Below are positions 37,234-45,213 of a stretch of DNA of 64,000 nt, in pieces (the first letter of the stretch is position 1; each line of letters starts with the position of its first letter). The notes under the pieces are model-generated. The model saw only the letters and a list, made by a program, of their open reading frames with translations, made no database searches and was not told where the DNA came from. Origin of the DNA: an uncultured beta proteobacterium (GTDB lineage: Bacteria > Pseudomonadota > Gammaproteobacteria > Burkholderiales > Burkholderiaceae_C). The position numbers and the translations under genes are program-made. The stretch spans positions 33,248 through 97,247 of the forward strand of contig CAIJRK010000031.1 of NCBI GenBank assembly GCA_903823025.1, written 5' to 3'.

Positions 37234-38672
37234 TAAATTGACTCCTTTCTTGGAAAGTGTGTGTCGAGAGGTTTTAATCTATCGAACTGCTGGTTGAAAG
37301 ACTCCTGGATACTTGCCCGCAATCCTTGAACCTCGGCAAGCAGTAACCCTACGAACGCTCGTTGTTTTTCGAGCGTATTCTTATCTGCCGAAGTATCAAA
37401 ATCAGGCATCGGAAGAAGGCGAAGCTTAGGCTTGGTGTCGAAGTAGGCTGGCCGGGGCGCATCTCCACGGTGGAGTTCATTCTCAGTTCGAAACTTTCGC
37501 AGCAAGGCCTCAAGAGAATTGTCTGCATCGCTAAGCGCATGTGTCAGTCTGGCTCCTGCTACATTTTTATCAACTATTAAAGAATCAATGACAGCAATCA
37601 AGGCTTGAGAGGCCTTGACTTCTTCATCAAGCGTGTGGAGTTGTTCATTTTTTAATTCCTCAAGGTCTGAACGAAGCGTACTCAACTCATCTTCATAGTC
37701 ATCCGTAGCAGACTTTGAACGCCTTGAAATAGAGCCATATCCAGGATACAAGTCATCCATGAACAGGCCATCAAAAAGTGCAATGACACCAAATACAACG
37801 CTAATTACAAAGAGAACCCATGAAAAAAAATCAACCAGTACAAATGGATTGATAAGTAACGATTGAAGGGCTGATTTTGCTGGATCTATCAATTCTGCGG
37901 TGAGGCTGTCTCGTACATGAGCGATGCCAAGTCCAATCATTATCATGAGGCAGATAGCCAAAAATAACGAAGTAAAACCTACAATTTTTCGTGCAAACTG
38001 CTTATGAAAAATGTTAGGAATTAGAAATTTTCCAAATGAAAATGCGACACCAACATTTAGCAAAGCCATAATTACAGCAGTGCTAAAACCTCCGAGTAAT
38101 CCTGAACTCAAGCCTTGCGCGAAAAATTTTGCGTTCAAGACGCCTTCCAAAACAACTAAGGCTACCAATATCGAATACTTGAGAAAAGTACTTGTTGGCA
38201 GCGGGTATTCAGACTCTCTACTTAGACCGTTCATCGACTTGAAGGTCTCCAACTCAGAGAGACGATTGCGTGCAGTGTCACCAAGCATTCGTAGAATATT
38301 TTCTTTTTCAGTTAAAAGAGAACTGGCTTGGCGCTCGAACTCTTTATCTGCTTGCCGTGCTCGATTAACGGCTTGGGTGACATCGCGTTTAGCCAAGTCT
38401 TGACTGATGACTTGTAGGCGCAGTACAGCCCAATCCAGATAGTCTTGTCGAGCCTTCTCCACGCGTTGCACCACTGAGGCTTCAGTGCCAGTGAGTGTCA
38501 TGGAGTCTGAAGCGGGTATCCGGGATTCGCCGAGTCGTTTTGCTTCGGCAACAAGGTTAAGTTCCTTGGTCAGTTTGTCAACATCAAGCGGATATAAATC
38601 CGGATGTCCCTTGTTGGTGGTTCGCATGTTTGATGCGGTCAACCAGTGCCATAAACCTTTAAAGAAGTTCAT
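37233..38672 (-). CDS. Large coiled-coil membrane protein, first gene of the four-gene module
   Basis: A 479-aa protein of unknown family. A soluble, helical N-terminal part (about 1-160, many Lys/Arg/Glu/Gln), then about four to five membrane spans (about 165-320: TFLKYSILVALVVLEGVLNA, LLGGFSTAVIMALLNVGVAF, FTSLFLAICLMIMIGLGIAH, FSWVLFVISVVFGVIALF), then a second coiled-coil region and a C-terminal tail. It leads an operon with essentially no intergenic space. A sensor or scaffold role is a guess. The ATG at 38672 has only a weak ribosome site. Confidence 0.75.
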   Translation of the reverse strand: MNFFKGLWHWLTASNMRTTNKGHPDLYPLDVDKLTKELNLVAEAKRLGESRIPASDSMTLTGTEASVVQRVEKARQDYLDWAVLRLQVISQDLAKRDVTQAVNRARQADKEFERQASSLLTEKENILRMLGDTARNRLSELETFKSMNGLSRESEYPLPTSTFLKYSILVALVVLEGVLNAKFFAQGLSSGLLGGFSTAVIMALLNVGVAFSFGKFLIPNIFHKQFARKIVGFTSLFLAICLMIMIGLGIAHVRDSLTAELIDPAKSALQSLLINPFVLVDFFSWVLFVISVVFGVIALFDGLFMDDLYPGYGSISRRSKSATDDYEDELSTLRSDLEELKNEQLHTLDEEVKASQALIAVIDSLIVDKNVAGARLTHALSDADNSLEALLRKFRTENELHRGDAPRPAYFDTKPKLRLLPMPDFDTSADKNTLEKQRAFVGLLLAEVQGLRASIQESFNQQFDRLKPLDTHFPRKESI

Positions 38673-38910
38673 TAATTATTCATCTTTCTTAGTACTTGCT
38701 ACTCCCTAGATGCGGCTCGTTACTTGGTTAGCCAGTTACATCTGTTACATTCATTTTATGACGCATTTTTCTGAGGATAACGGCGTTGTTAAACAAATCA
38801 GAAATTCAGTCAATTGCTTGTGAGCGGACATAGGGTAGAAGTATTTCAGCTTTAAAACAGCCCGCTCCCTACTGTTTTAAACCTTAGACTTTATGAATTT
38901 CCTGGTTCGC

Positions 38911-38981
38911 CTCATGCGCGCGCTTATCGGCCACTGCGTAAAAGCCCGCGCTTGAGTCAAGTTCCAAGTTTTTCAATAAAG
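38911..38981 (+). repeat. Direct repeat R2, copy B
   Basis: 71 bases from CTCATGCGCGCGCTTATC to TTCAATAAAG, about 77 percent identical over the aligned part to copy A at 33427-33497. With copy A it brackets the four-gene membrane operon, marking a 5.4-kb segment as a probable inserted unit. Confidence 0.6.
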
Positions 38982-39113
38982 CCGGTTTATAGGTGCTAGC
39001 CTTTTATTGACCTGCCCGGTCGATGGATTTCTCGGTTCATGTGTTGAACTCAAACATGAACTGCCAGCATCCGACACCATAGCTCGCAGCAACCTAAGCT
39101 CGACTTTATTCAT
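38973..39113 (-). CDS. Possible small protein, 46 aa
   Basis: Minus-strand frame from ATG 39113 to TGA 38973-38975, beginning MNKVELRLLRAMVSDAGSSC and ending RLAPINRLY. It runs through the hairpin at 39035-39061. There is no recognisable domain and no clear ribosome site, so it may be chance; noted because it is followed by another protein-like frame. Confidence 0.25.
   Translation of the reverse strand: MNKVELRLLRAMVSDAGSSCLSSTHEPRNPSTGQVNKRLAPINRLY
39035..39061. repeat. Inverted repeat/hairpin
   Basis: GTTCATGT (39035-39042) and ACATGAAC (39054-39061) are perfect inverted repeats; an inner TTG/CAA pair extends the stem around an AACT loop. No T tract follows, so it is more likely an operator or recombination structure than a terminator. 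Confidence 0.5.
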
Positions 39114-39233
39114 TTTGCTGATTGCCGATGGGCAGATCAGATAAAAAACAAGATAATTTTCGATATCCCGTGCGAAGCATTGATAGACAAGAAACTTTCT
39201 TTCGGGGGCTGTTGCTCCTCTCGTCGCGTCTTT

Positions 39234-39413
39234 TTAAAATGGGTAAAGTCGAGCCGCGTTAGAGAAATTGCGGGGAGGTTTAGATTTGGATTCAACTATC
39301 TTAAGCAATCCAAGTTCATTGGATATCTGAATGACCAAGTCATCCTTTGCCCCATAGCGGGCAATTAGTTTTGAATGAAGCCTTTTCAAGTTTCCAAAAT
39401 GTTTAGACATCAT
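39234..39413 (-). CDS. Small basic protein of unknown function, 59 aa
   Basis: Reading from the ATG pair at 39413/39410 to TAA 39234-39236 gives a protein opening MMSKHFGNLKRLHSKLIARY, continuing with GAKDDLVIQISNELGLLK and ending NAARLYPF. Composition and the regular helical first half look like a genuine small protein rather than noise. A weak AGAAAG ribosome site precedes it. It lies just downstream of the TTGA tract and could lead the transcript into the membrane module. Family unknown. Confidence 0.55.
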   Translation of the reverse strand: MMSKHFGNLKRLHSKLIARYGAKDDLVIQISNELGLLKIVESKSKPPRNFSNAARLYPF

Positions 39414-39449
39414 TTTTCTTTCTGAAGAAAAGCCTAATCTAGGCTTGGG

Positions 39450-39483
<34 letters not shown>

Positions 39484-39681
39484 TTTCAGTCAAATTCTAT
39501 GACACCGTAAGGCCTACTTTTCGGATTTCTACATTTAAATCAAACTTCTATGCGGACGAAATTAGCATGGTCAGTAACTTTATGTCACGTCGTGGCAACA
39601 GATATTGATTCTGAATTTTTGTGTCACATAAATGAAATGATATGTGCTCAAAATAAACCAACTAATTACAGCCCAGCCACC

Positions 39682-39906
39682 ATGTACAAACACGAAGAAA
39701 CAGTCATCTCTCCAACTGGTTTGCGATACACATCGAAGGCGAATGGATCGCTATTTCAAGGCGTAGGGGGAACGGGAGAAACACTCAGTTGCATCAAGTG
39801 TGGCAATCACAGACTGAAAAAAAACGGAACCTTCAAACGCTATCTAAATGCACCAATTTTCTTTTGTTTTGACTGCAAACCTAAAAAAATAGACGCGGTG
39901 AACTGA
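39682..39906 (+). CDS. Small zinc-ribbon-like protein, 74 aa
   Basis: From ATG 39682 the protein has CIKCGNHRLKKNGTFKRYLN and then FFCFDCKP, two CxxC knuckles 25 residues apart, a plausible zinc ribbon. The frame is open upstream to 39550, but that part has little protein character. It is divergent from the small gene across the TTGA tract and ends 41 bases before the DTW gene. Function unknown; nucleic-acid binding is possible. Confidence 0.55.
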   Translation: MYKHEETVISPTGLRYTSKANGSLFQGVGGTGETLSCIKCGNHRLKKNGTFKRYLNAPIFFCFDCKPKKIDAVN

Positions 39907-39947
39907 AATTTAGATGCCCGTGCCCGCTCACAGCTTAAAAACAGCCA

Positions 39948-40589
39948 CTAAGATTTGTAGCCCAGTTGCTGCGCGACAAAACCGTCAAATGCGGTTAACA
40001 AAGGCGTAAACAGCGCGGCGTCACCTTCGAGTTGCGTCAACGCGGCGCATGTCGCTTCCAGCGTGGACAACTGGTCGGGGCGATGCGCTTTGCGGATCAG
40101 GTAGTGCGAGGCGGGCATGTCGCGCAACGCCAAGCGCGGCAGGTGCTGCAGCAGCGGATTGAGAAAGAGCATCTTGCGGCTCTTGCGCCAAGTGCCATCC
40201 AGCACAATCAGGCGCAATTGAGACGGGTTGTGCAACCAGTCGCCCGGCAACGCGGGCGGCGCGGGCACCCCGAGCGAGAGGGCTTGCGGCGTGTCCGGAT
40301 ACAACAAAATAGCGTGTTTGGGCGGCGCATCGTCTTGCGAATCAAAAGGCGCGCTCAGGAGCGCCTGCAACACGGCTTCATCAAACGCTTCGCCGGTGAC
40401 GAGTCGGCTGTGCGCTAGGCTAAGGTGCAGCAGGCGCGCGCTTCCCTTGGCATTGCCCACTTCCAGTGGATGCTGCAACACCACCACCTCCACCTCATGC
40501 GCCGTAGGCCGCCGCCATTGGCAAATGCACGCGTTTTGCGGACGTTGGCAGGTTGGGCAGATCAGGCGCTTCGGGCTGGGCGCGGGCAT
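39948..40589 (-). CDS. DTW-domain protein (tRNA-uridine aminocarboxypropyltransferase type)
   Basis: A 213-aa DTW-domain protein: an N-terminal zinc cluster CPTCQRPQNACIC (about 11-23), LQHPLEVGNAKGSARLL, and the naming motif region VLDGTWRKSRKM (about 130-141). E. coli TapT (YfiP) of this family transfers the 3-amino-3-carboxypropyl group of SAM to uridine 47 of tRNA. This protein probably makes the same acp3U modification. It follows the RskA-like gene by 12 bases on the same strand. Confidence 0.88.
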   Translation of the reverse strand: MPAPSPKRLICPTCQRPQNACICQWRRPTAHEVEVVVLQHPLEVGNAKGSARLLHLSLAHSRLVTGEAFDEAVLQALLSAPFDSQDDAPPKHAILLYPDTPQALSLGVPAPPALPGDWLHNPSQLRLIVLDGTWRKSRKMLFLNPLLQHLPRLALRDMPASHYLIRKAHRPDQLSTLEATCAALTQLEGDAALFTPLLTAFDGFVAQQLGYKS

Positions 40590-40601
40590 GACGGACTGAC
40601 T

Positions 40602-41123
40602 TTAAATGGCTTTTTGTACCAGCGCACCCGTGAAGAGATACGGCAAGCGGGGCGCACTTGGCGAATCAGCTCCGTCCTTTTTTTCGACACTGATAGCCAG
40701 TTGCGCAACGTCCGCCAGCGCTTGATCATTGGCTGGGAGGCGCAGGGTTTTGCCGTTGCTTGGCAACACCCCTAGCGAGCGGGCTTGACCGTTGGCAGGC
40801 ACCGCCCACAGTTGCAGGCTCTGTGTGCTGCCTTCGATCACGTCATTGAGTCGCTGCAGTTGCAGGGCAGCATCCTGTGGGTCAAAGGTGACCAGCAAGG
40901 CGGGTGCTTGTTGGTCGTCCAGCAGCACGGCGACGTATTTGATTTGCGCCGTGTCTTTCAGCTTGGTTTGCAGATGGCCGATTTGCGCCTTGAACTGCTC
41001 ATACATGCTCACGCCAGTGGCAAAGCCGAACACCATCACGATCAAACAGGCCACGGTGGCGATGCGCCAGCGGGTGACGTGATAAACGGTTGACACGGCG
41101 GGGGGAGTTTCAATTGTGGACAT
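40602..41123 (-). CDS. RskA-like anti-sigma factor C-terminal domain protein
   Basis: A 173-aa protein: short N terminus, one span (about 20-42, ATVACLIVMVFGFATGVSMY), a short coil and a periplasmic RskA-type domain (YVAVLLDDQQAPALLVTFD, SLQLWAVPANGQARSLGVLP). The N-terminal zinc-binding anti-sigma domain that would hold a sigma factor is missing, so it is either a degenerate anti-sigma factor or a stand-alone envelope sensor. A SigZ-like sigma gene lies 2.8 kb away on the same strand; a link is speculative. Confidence 0.75.
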   Translation of the reverse strand: MSTIETPPAVSTVYHVTRWRIATVACLIVMVFGFATGVSMYEQFKAQIGHLQTKLKDTAQIKYVAVLLDDQQAPALLVTFDPQDAALQLQRLNDVIEGSTQSLQLWAVPANGQARSLGVLPSNGKTLRLPANDQALADVAQLAISVEKKDGADSPSAPRLPYLFTGALVQKAI

Positions 41124-41160
41124 CGGTTCTCGTTAGATTTTAGATAAAGGTGGCTGTACT

Positions 41161-42156
41161 TTATCCGGTTGCCAGCGTGCCGTGACAACTCGGCCCCATT
41201 GGCTGCATCGCCACTTGCAAGGTGACGTGCGTGATCTCAAAGCGCTTGCGCAACTGCTCGGTGGCGTCGCCCAGCCAAGCGTCGCCCACCGGACCGGCAG
41301 GCACCACCAGATGCGCGGTCAACGCGACTTGCGAGGTGCCCATGGCCCAAATGTGCAAATCGTTAACCTCGGTGACGCCCGGCAAGGCGGACAAGTAATC
41401 GCGCACCTCCGGCAGCGCAATGCTGTCGGGCACGCCGTCAAACAACAGGTGCAGCGATTGACGAAACAGGCTCCAGGTGCCAATAACGATGACCACGGCA
41501 ATCAGCAAACTCATCACGGGATCAATCCACTGCCAGCCTTGCCACAGGTACAGCGCACCGGCCATCACCACGCCCAAGGACACCAGCGCATCCGCCGCCA
41601 TGTGCAAAAACGCGCCGCGAATATTCAAGTCATGTTCGCGTCCGCGCATGAACAGCAGCGCAGTAGCCGTGTTGACCAAAATGCCCACGCCCGCCACCGC
41701 CATGATGGTGATGCCGTTAATGGGTTCGGGAGAGTTCAATCGGTGCAGCGCTTCCCACGCCAATGACCCCATGGCAAACAACAGCAGCAGCGCATTGGCA
41801 AAAGCGGCCAGGATGGAGGCGCGCTTCCAGCCATACGTATGGCGCGCATCCGGGCGCAACTTGCCCGCCAGCGCCCCGCCCCAAGCCAGCACCAGTCCGG
41901 CGACATCGCTCAGGTTGTGACCGGCGTCGGCCAGCAAGGCCAGCGAGTTGATCTTCCAGCCGTAAAACGCCTCGATAGCGACAAAGACGATGTTGAGCGC
42001 AATGCCAATGGCAAACGCCCGGTTGAAGTTAGCCGGCGCGTGGTCATGACTGTGACCATGACCATGGCCGTGACTCTCTTTGTGCGCGTGCTCATGCGGG
42101 TGGGCATGAGCGGGCGGAGGGTTATGGTCGTGGTCGTGGTCGTGCGCCGCGCTCAC
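41161..42156 (-). CDS. Cation diffusion facilitator (zinc/cadmium/cobalt exporter, CzcD/ZitB type)
   Basis: A 331-aa inner-membrane antiporter with six spans. A very His-rich N terminus (His, Asp, Ala and Pro repeats in the first 45 residues) precedes ALLADAGHNLSDVAGLVLA in span 2 and HMAADALVSLGVV in span 5, the two H/D-x-x-x-D metal sites of zinc-type CDFs. The C-terminal cytoplasmic domain (VNDLHIWAMGTSQVALTAHL) is the CDF dimerisation fold. Its ATG overlaps the DUF2789 gene's stop, so both are coupled. Confidence 0.94.
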   Translation of the reverse strand: MSAAHDHDHDHNPPPAHAHPHEHAHKESHGHGHGHSHDHAPANFNRAFAIGIALNIVFVAIEAFYGWKINSLALLADAGHNLSDVAGLVLAWGGALAGKLRPDARHTYGWKRASILAAFANALLLLFAMGSLAWEALHRLNSPEPINGITIMAVAGVGILVNTATALLFMRGREHDLNIRGAFLHMAADALVSLGVVMAGALYLWQGWQWIDPVMSLLIAVVIVIGTWSLFRQSLHLLFDGVPDSIALPEVRDYLSALPGVTEVNDLHIWAMGTSQVALTAHLVVPAGPVGDAWLGDATEQLRKRFEITHVTLQVAMQPMGPSCHGTLATG

Positions 42157-42404
42157 AAACTGTCTTTTTTCGGCTGGCGAAGCGCCTCGCTGAGTTGATC
42201 GACAGGCTCGGCCCAGTCGGAATCATCGAAAAACGCTTCTCGCAAGAACGTGGCGTGCGAGGCCTCCCAGAAAGGCGCATCAGCCAGCGCCATATCCAAG
42301 GGCAAGGGGGCGTGTTTCGTCAAAAATTGCTGGATGCTCTGCTCATCCGAAGGTAGGCCCAATTGGGCGAATAGATCAGAGAAAGAGTGTGTTGGTTTGT
42401 CCAT
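42153..42404 (-). CDS. DUF2789 family protein
   Basis: An 83-aa protein beginning MDKPTHSFSDLFAQLGLPSD and containing FLTKHAPLPLDMALADAPFW, the typical DUF2789 pattern of a small cytoplasmic helical protein of unknown role. The start at 42404 matches the family's usual N terminus; the open frame extends 41 codons further. A four-base overlap couples it to the metal exporter. Confidence 0.85.
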   Translation of the reverse strand: MDKPTHSFSDLFAQLGLPSDEQSIQQFLTKHAPLPLDMALADAPFWEASHATFLREAFFDDSDWAEPVDQLSEALRQPKKDSL

Positions 42405-42505
42405 AGACGTATTTATAGCACTACAAATGGCGGCGCGTTGTTTAACCTTGATGTGACAAGGGACGGCACCGCCTTGGTTTTGTTTTTGGGTGTCAGGTCG
42501 TCGGG

Positions 42506-42745
42506 TCAGACGCTCGGCACGAACCATTGTTCTATCTTGTCGCGGCTGGGGACGCCGCCCGCGTGAACGACTTTGCCGCTAATGACTACAGCAGGCGTGC
42601 TCATGACGCCGTAGCCCATGATGTCTTGTAGTTTTTCTACCTTTTCCAGCTTGATGGCGACGCCTTGGGCTTGGGCGATCTGGTCAATCAGCGCGATGGT
42701 GTTCTTGCAGTTGCTGCAGCCGGTGCCGAGTACTTTGATGTCCAT
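42506..42745 (-). CDS. Small thioredoxin-like redox protein (redox-active disulfide type)
   Basis: A 79-aa thioredoxin-fold miniprotein: MDIKVLGTGCSNCKNTIALI with a CxxC site at residues 10-13, and GYGVMSTPAVVISGKVVHAG with the cis-proline. It matches the MTH895/TM0996-like family often encoded beside UPF0718 permeases, as here (44 bases downstream of the permease). It may deliver electrons to, or sense, the permease substrate. Confidence 0.88.
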   Translation of the reverse strand: MDIKVLGTGCSNCKNTIALIDQIAQAQGVAIKLEKVEKLQDIMGYGVMSTPAVVISGKVVHAGGVPSRDKIEQWFVPSV

Positions 42746-42789
42746 GATTTTTCCTTGAGTGTGGTTGATAAAAAGAGAGGTTTGACGCG

Positions 42790-43836
42790 TTAAAGCACGG
42801 CGTTAAAAACATAGCCCACCAGCAAAATGCCGGTGGCGACAATGCCAATAAAAGTGGCAATCAGGCGCACCTTGAGCACCTTGCGCAGAATGATCATCTC
42901 GGGCAACGAGAGCGCAATCACGCTCATCATGAAAGCCAACACCGTGCCTAAAGCCGCGCCCTTGGCGAGCAGTGCTTGCACGATAGGAATCACGCCCGCT
43001 GCGTTGGTGTACATCGGCACGCCAATGATCACCGCCAGAGGCACGGACCACCAAGCCTCGCGCCCCATAAAGCTGGCCATGAAGTCTTCCGGCACATAGC
43101 CGTGAATCGCCGCGCCCAGCGCAATGCCGACCAAAATATAGGGCCAGACTTTGCCCACAATCTCGCGCACCGCATTGAAGCCACCTTGAATGCGATCCGC
43201 CAGCGTCATGCCTGCATCTTCAAATTGAGCGGTGGTCTTGGGCATGTTGCGCACCCAGTCTTCCAGATAGGCTTCCATCTTGAGGCGGCCAATCACCCAA
43301 CCCGCCACAATCGCCACCGACAGGCCCAAGCCCAAATAAAGCAGCGCCACCTGCCAGCCAAACAGGCCGAACAACAGGGTGAGCGCCACCTCGTTGACCA
43401 TGGGCGCAGAAATCAAAAACGAGAACGTCACGCCCAGCGGCACGCCCGCCTGCACAAACCCGATGAACAGCGGCACCGCCGAGCACGAGCAAAACGGCGT
43501 GACGATGCCCAAGCTGGCGGCCATCACATTAGCCACGCCCTCAGAGCGACCCGCCAGCAATACCCGCGTGCGCTCCGGTGTGAAATAACTGTTGATCATG
43601 CCCATGACAAACACCACGCCGGTGAGCAGCATCAACACTTTGGGCGTGTCGTAAAAGAAGAATTGCAAGGCACCGCCCAAGTGGCTGGCCCGATCCACCG
43701 GCAAGGCTGCCACCAGCGCCTCGGCGGCTGAATTGAGCGTTTGGTACAAGCCCAGCCAGACGATGAAGGCGAGGATCAAAAAAGTGAGCGGCTGGCGTAG
43801 CGGCCAGGATTTCAGCGAAGGGGTTGAGGCGTTCAT
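42790..43836 (-). CDS. UPF0718/ArsP-type permease
   Basis: About 348 aa with eight to ten membrane spans. The signature GIVTPFCSCSAVPLFIGFVQ with its CSCS motif, followed by SFLISAPMVNEVAL, is the core of the DUF318/ArsP_1 family, which includes organoarsenical and other thiol-reactive substrate exporters. It is flanked by a small thioredoxin-like protein and a SigZ-type sigma gene, a recurrent cluster. The ATG at 43836 begins NASTPSLKSWPLRQP; an in-frame TTG 36 bases earlier is less likely. Confidence 0.88.
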   Translation of the reverse strand: MNASTPSLKSWPLRQPLTFLILAFIVWLGLYQTLNSAAEALVAALPVDRASHLGGALQFFFYDTPKVLMLLTGVVFVMGMINSYFTPERTRVLLAGRSEGVANVMAASLGIVTPFCSCSAVPLFIGFVQAGVPLGVTFSFLISAPMVNEVALTLLFGLFGWQVALLYLGLGLSVAIVAGWVIGRLKMEAYLEDWVRNMPKTTAQFEDAGMTLADRIQGGFNAVREIVGKVWPYILVGIALGAAIHGYVPEDFMASFMGREAWWSVPLAVIIGVPMYTNAAGVIPIVQALLAKGAALGTVLAFMMSVIALSLPEMIILRKVLKVRLIATFIGIVATGILLVGYVFNAVL

Positions 43837-43904
43837 GCAGGTGAAGACGAACGAGTCCGCCAAAAGACGCAAGGCGATGCCTATTTATTTGAAGTAGAAA
43901 ATTT

Positions 43905-44435
43905 TCAGTCGAATTGACGTGGCACAAAGTCGCTCACATGGCCGGTTTCATCCAATTGCACTTGGCACGCTTGGGTCATGCGCGTGCGCAAACGCTGGCG
44001 GGCGCGTTGCACGCGTGATTTGGCACCGCTCAAACTCAAACCGTTGAGGCGGGCAAATTCGGCTTGCGCCATGCCTTGCAAATCGCAGCACATGAGGGCT
44101 TCGCGATCTTCGTGATTTAACTCGCTGAGGATGCGCGACAGGCAGACGGTGAGGGTGTCCACCGTGTCGGGTTCTTCGATCAGCGCTGTCAAATCTTCGG
44201 GCAACTCGACGGTGTCGCGCGCCACGCGCAGTTGGTCGGCCAACGTGTTGCGCGCCACTTCAAACAGCCAGGCGCGGGTATTTTGCACCGCACAAAAACG
44301 TTCACCTTGACGCAACGCTTTCAAAAACAAGTCTTGCAACAAATCATCGACTTCTGCAGGATTTTGCAGTCGTCGGCGCAGCCAGCCGCGCAACTCGGGT
44401 TCGTGGGTTGTCCAGGCCGTGGTCAAGCAATTCAT
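43905..44435 (-). CDS. sigZ: SigZ-type ECF RNA polymerase sigma factor
   Basis: A 176-aa sigma-70 family protein. Region 2 spans about 1-75 (NPAEVDDLLQDLFLKALRQG, NTRAWLFEVARNTLADQLR); region 4 about 105-155 (LNHEDREALMCCDLQGMAQA, NGLSLSGAKSRVQRARQRLR). The tail CQVQLDETGHVSDFVPR is typical of SigZ. It heads the permease-thioredoxin group. No dedicated anti-sigma gene is adjacent. It is divergent from the nitroreductase gene, with 127 bases between. Confidence 0.9.
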   Translation of the reverse strand: MNCLTTAWTTHEPELRGWLRRRLQNPAEVDDLLQDLFLKALRQGERFCAVQNTRAWLFEVARNTLADQLRVARDTVELPEDLTALIEEPDTVDTLTVCLSRILSELNHEDREALMCCDLQGMAQAEFARLNGLSLSGAKSRVQRARQRLRTRMTQACQVQLDETGHVSDFVPRQFD

Positions 44436-44562
44436 CGTGGTTTCCCTTTGCGTTTTTTAGATTCTGATCTCCGTGGCTTCATTTTCTCTCGCAGAGATGG
44501 TGCAAACTTGCCCCATCGCGCACCGCTACACATTGCGCCGTTTGTTTAAAAAGGAGACTCAC

Positions 44563-45213
44563 ATGGACTGTCCTTCTGGTCACGAGTTATCAGAATTTGC
44601 CAACGCCTTGATTCACTCGCGTCAAAATACCTCGCCTCGGCGGCTGGCTGAACCCGGCCCTTCGCCGCAGCAATTGCAAGCCATTTTGGGCACAGCCGCC
44701 GCCGCGCCGGATCATGGTCAGTTGCAGCCTTGGCGTTTTGTGGTGGTGCCCAAAGCCCAGCGTGCGCGTTTGGCCGAAGTGTTTGGACAGGCGTTGTTAG
44801 ACCGCGACCCTAATGCCACGCAGACGCAAGTCGAGAACGCTTACGAGAAAGCGCATCGCGCGCCTTTTTTGATGCTCGCCGTTGCGCAATTGATTGACCG
44901 GGATGGTCAGACAAACCCAGCGCCAGAATCTGATGCACCATATTCCGAATCCACCGAAGCGGAGGTCACTGACTTGGAGCGCTTGGTGTCCTTTGGCTGC
45001 GCGATTCAAAACATCGTGCTGTCGGCCCATGCGGCAGGGTTTGGCACCGGCCTGACCAGCGGACAGGCGCTGGCGTCACCGCAACTGCGCGCCCTGTTTG
45101 ACCTGCACGAGAACGAACAGGCGGTGTGCTGCATCAACATCGGCACGGTGACCCGACACAAACCGGCTCGCCTGCGGCCTACCGTGCTGGACTACGTGAG
45201 CGAGCTAAATTGA
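44563..45213 (+). CDS. Nitroreductase family protein
   Basis: A 216-aa FMN-dependent oxidoreductase of the YdjA/Acg-like branch: R-rich start with SRQNTSPRRL, AAAAPDHGQLQPWRFVVV (FMN and substrate loop), AIQNIVLSAHAAGFGTGLTS, and INIGTVTRHKPARLRP. AAGGAGA precedes the ATG at 44563, which is preferred over an upstream in-frame ATG. Its end overlaps the convergent molybdoenzyme gene by nine bases. Likely reduces nitro or quinone-like compounds with NAD(P)H. Confidence 0.9.
   Translation: MDCPSGHELSEFANALIHSRQNTSPRRLAEPGPSPQQLQAILGTAAAAPDHGQLQPWRFVVVPKAQRARLAEVFGQALLDRDPNATQTQVENAYEKAHRAPFLMLAVAQLIDRDGQTNPAPESDAPYSESTEAEVTDLERLVSFGCAIQNIVLSAHAAGFGTGLTSGQALASPQLRALFDLHENEQAVCCINIGTVTRHKPARLRPTVLDYVSELN

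Larger units (their letters stand above)
38673..39233. other. 560-base AT-rich region upstream of the membrane module
   Basis: Contains the promoter region of the four-gene operon, with GTTACAT given twice (38733-38739 and 38743-38749, possible operator half-sites), repeat R2 copy B, a strong hairpin at 39035-39061 and one possible 46-codon gene. No other coding region is convincing. On the minus strand a second short open frame ending near 38886 reads AGFYAVADKRAHEANQEIH, protein-like but without a clear start; it may be a decayed gene end. Confidence 0.5.

Noticed and set aside
34694..38672. Assigning the four-gene module to known Zorya
   Set aside because: The MotA/MotB-like topology fits, but no ZorC/D/E/F/G-type helicase, nuclease or DUF partner is present, and the MotB-like protein has no recognisable OmpA domain; the name would be unsupported.
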